Under the pieces are notes generated by a model, which was not told the DNA's origin, made no database searches, and saw nothing but the letters and a program-made list of their open reading frames with translations. 7,304 bases of DNA from Chryseobacterium sp. (GTDB lineage: Bacteria > Bacteroidota > Bacteroidia > Flavobacteriales > Weeksellaceae), in assembly GCA_003852805.1 (NCBI GenBank), contig RDDY01000128.1:1-7304 (forward strand), given 5' to 3'. Below are positions 7,202 through 7,304 of the stretch, in pieces; positions within the stretch are counted from its first letter, which is position 1; each line of letters begins with the position of its first letter. Position numbers and translations under genes: made by a program.

Positions 7202-7304
7202 GAATCGTGAAATCTATTCCGACAATCTCCGTTTCCGTCACCCCGGATTGAGCGTAGTTTGTGATGCTCAGCACGATTGCAAAAAGAAATACTTTTTTAA
7301 CCAT
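7161..7304 (-). CDS. Unidentified secreted protein, N-terminal fragment
   Basis: Read on the minus strand from the ATG at 7304, the same signal peptide continues as NYA-QSGVTETEIVGIDF and on to 47 residues before a stop at 7161-7163. Ala followed by Gln at the cleavage site is the common form in this group, and the loop portion (residues 19-43) reads like normal protein. This orientation therefore looks like the true continuation of the gene. The last four residues and the stop fall in the opposite arm, so the natural protein is probably longer and cut off at the arm boundary. Family and function are unknown; upstream sequence lies outside the window. Confidence 0.4.
   Translation of the reverse strand: MVKKVFLFAIVLSITNYAQSGVTETEIVGIDFTILRKQYGSTVERSL

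Larger units (their letters stand above)
7121..7304. repeat. Perfect 55-bp inverted repeat at the window end
   Basis: Bases 7121-7175 are the exact reverse complement of 7250-7304, with a 74-nt loop between them. Each arm begins, read inward, with ATG and encodes the same signal peptide. The right arm stops at the last base of the window, so 55 bp is a minimum for the true repeat. It could be a real inverted repeat around an invertible segment, two head-to-head gene starts, or a fold-back artefact of assembly or amplification at a contig end. Confidence 0.95.

Overview
The window looks like a contig from a flavobacterium (Bacteroidota), most likely of the Chryseobacterium/Weeksellaceae type. 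The signs are promoter boxes of the Bacteroidota form TAnnTTTG, A-rich leaders without clear Shine-Dalgarno sequences, secreted proteins whose signal peptides end in (A/S)-Gln, a GLPGLI-family protein, and the gene order rpsL-rpsG-fusA-rpsJ with no tuf after fusA. The family-level placement is inference. Base composition appears less AT-rich than many Chryseobacterium, but I did not compute it.

Layout. Positions 88-2253 encode a TonB-dependent siderophore-type outer-membrane receptor, closed by its own hairpin at 2266-2305. A well-formed promoter (2393-2422) then starts a compact translation operon: rpsL (S12), rpsG (S7), fusA (EF-G) and rpsJ (S10), with gaps of 27, 4 and 21 nt. The operon ends at a strong GAAA-loop terminator (5867-5899). 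After it comes an isolated gene for a secreted GLPGLI-family protein (6092-6895) of unknown function. This gene sits between two near-copies of the same non-coding module, a terminator hairpin followed by a 33-nt palindrome (5861-5952 and 6959-7030). The last 184 bases form a perfect 55-bp inverted repeat (7121-7175 and 7250-7304) around a 74-nt loop. Each arm begins with an ATG and the signal peptide of an unidentified exported protein.

How the genes relate. The four operon genes act together in translation: S12 at the decoding centre, S7 and S10 in the 30S head, and EF-G driving translocation. The receptor and the GLPGLI protein are separately transcribed envelope genes with no visible functional tie to them. 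No gene-free stretch exceeds 300 bases. The parts most worth a second look are the duplicated terminator-palindrome modules around the GLPGLI gene and the terminal inverted repeat. The latter may be an invertible or hairpin locus, but an assembly or amplification fold-back is the more economical explanation. I do not see a convincing new defence, mobile or regulatory system.
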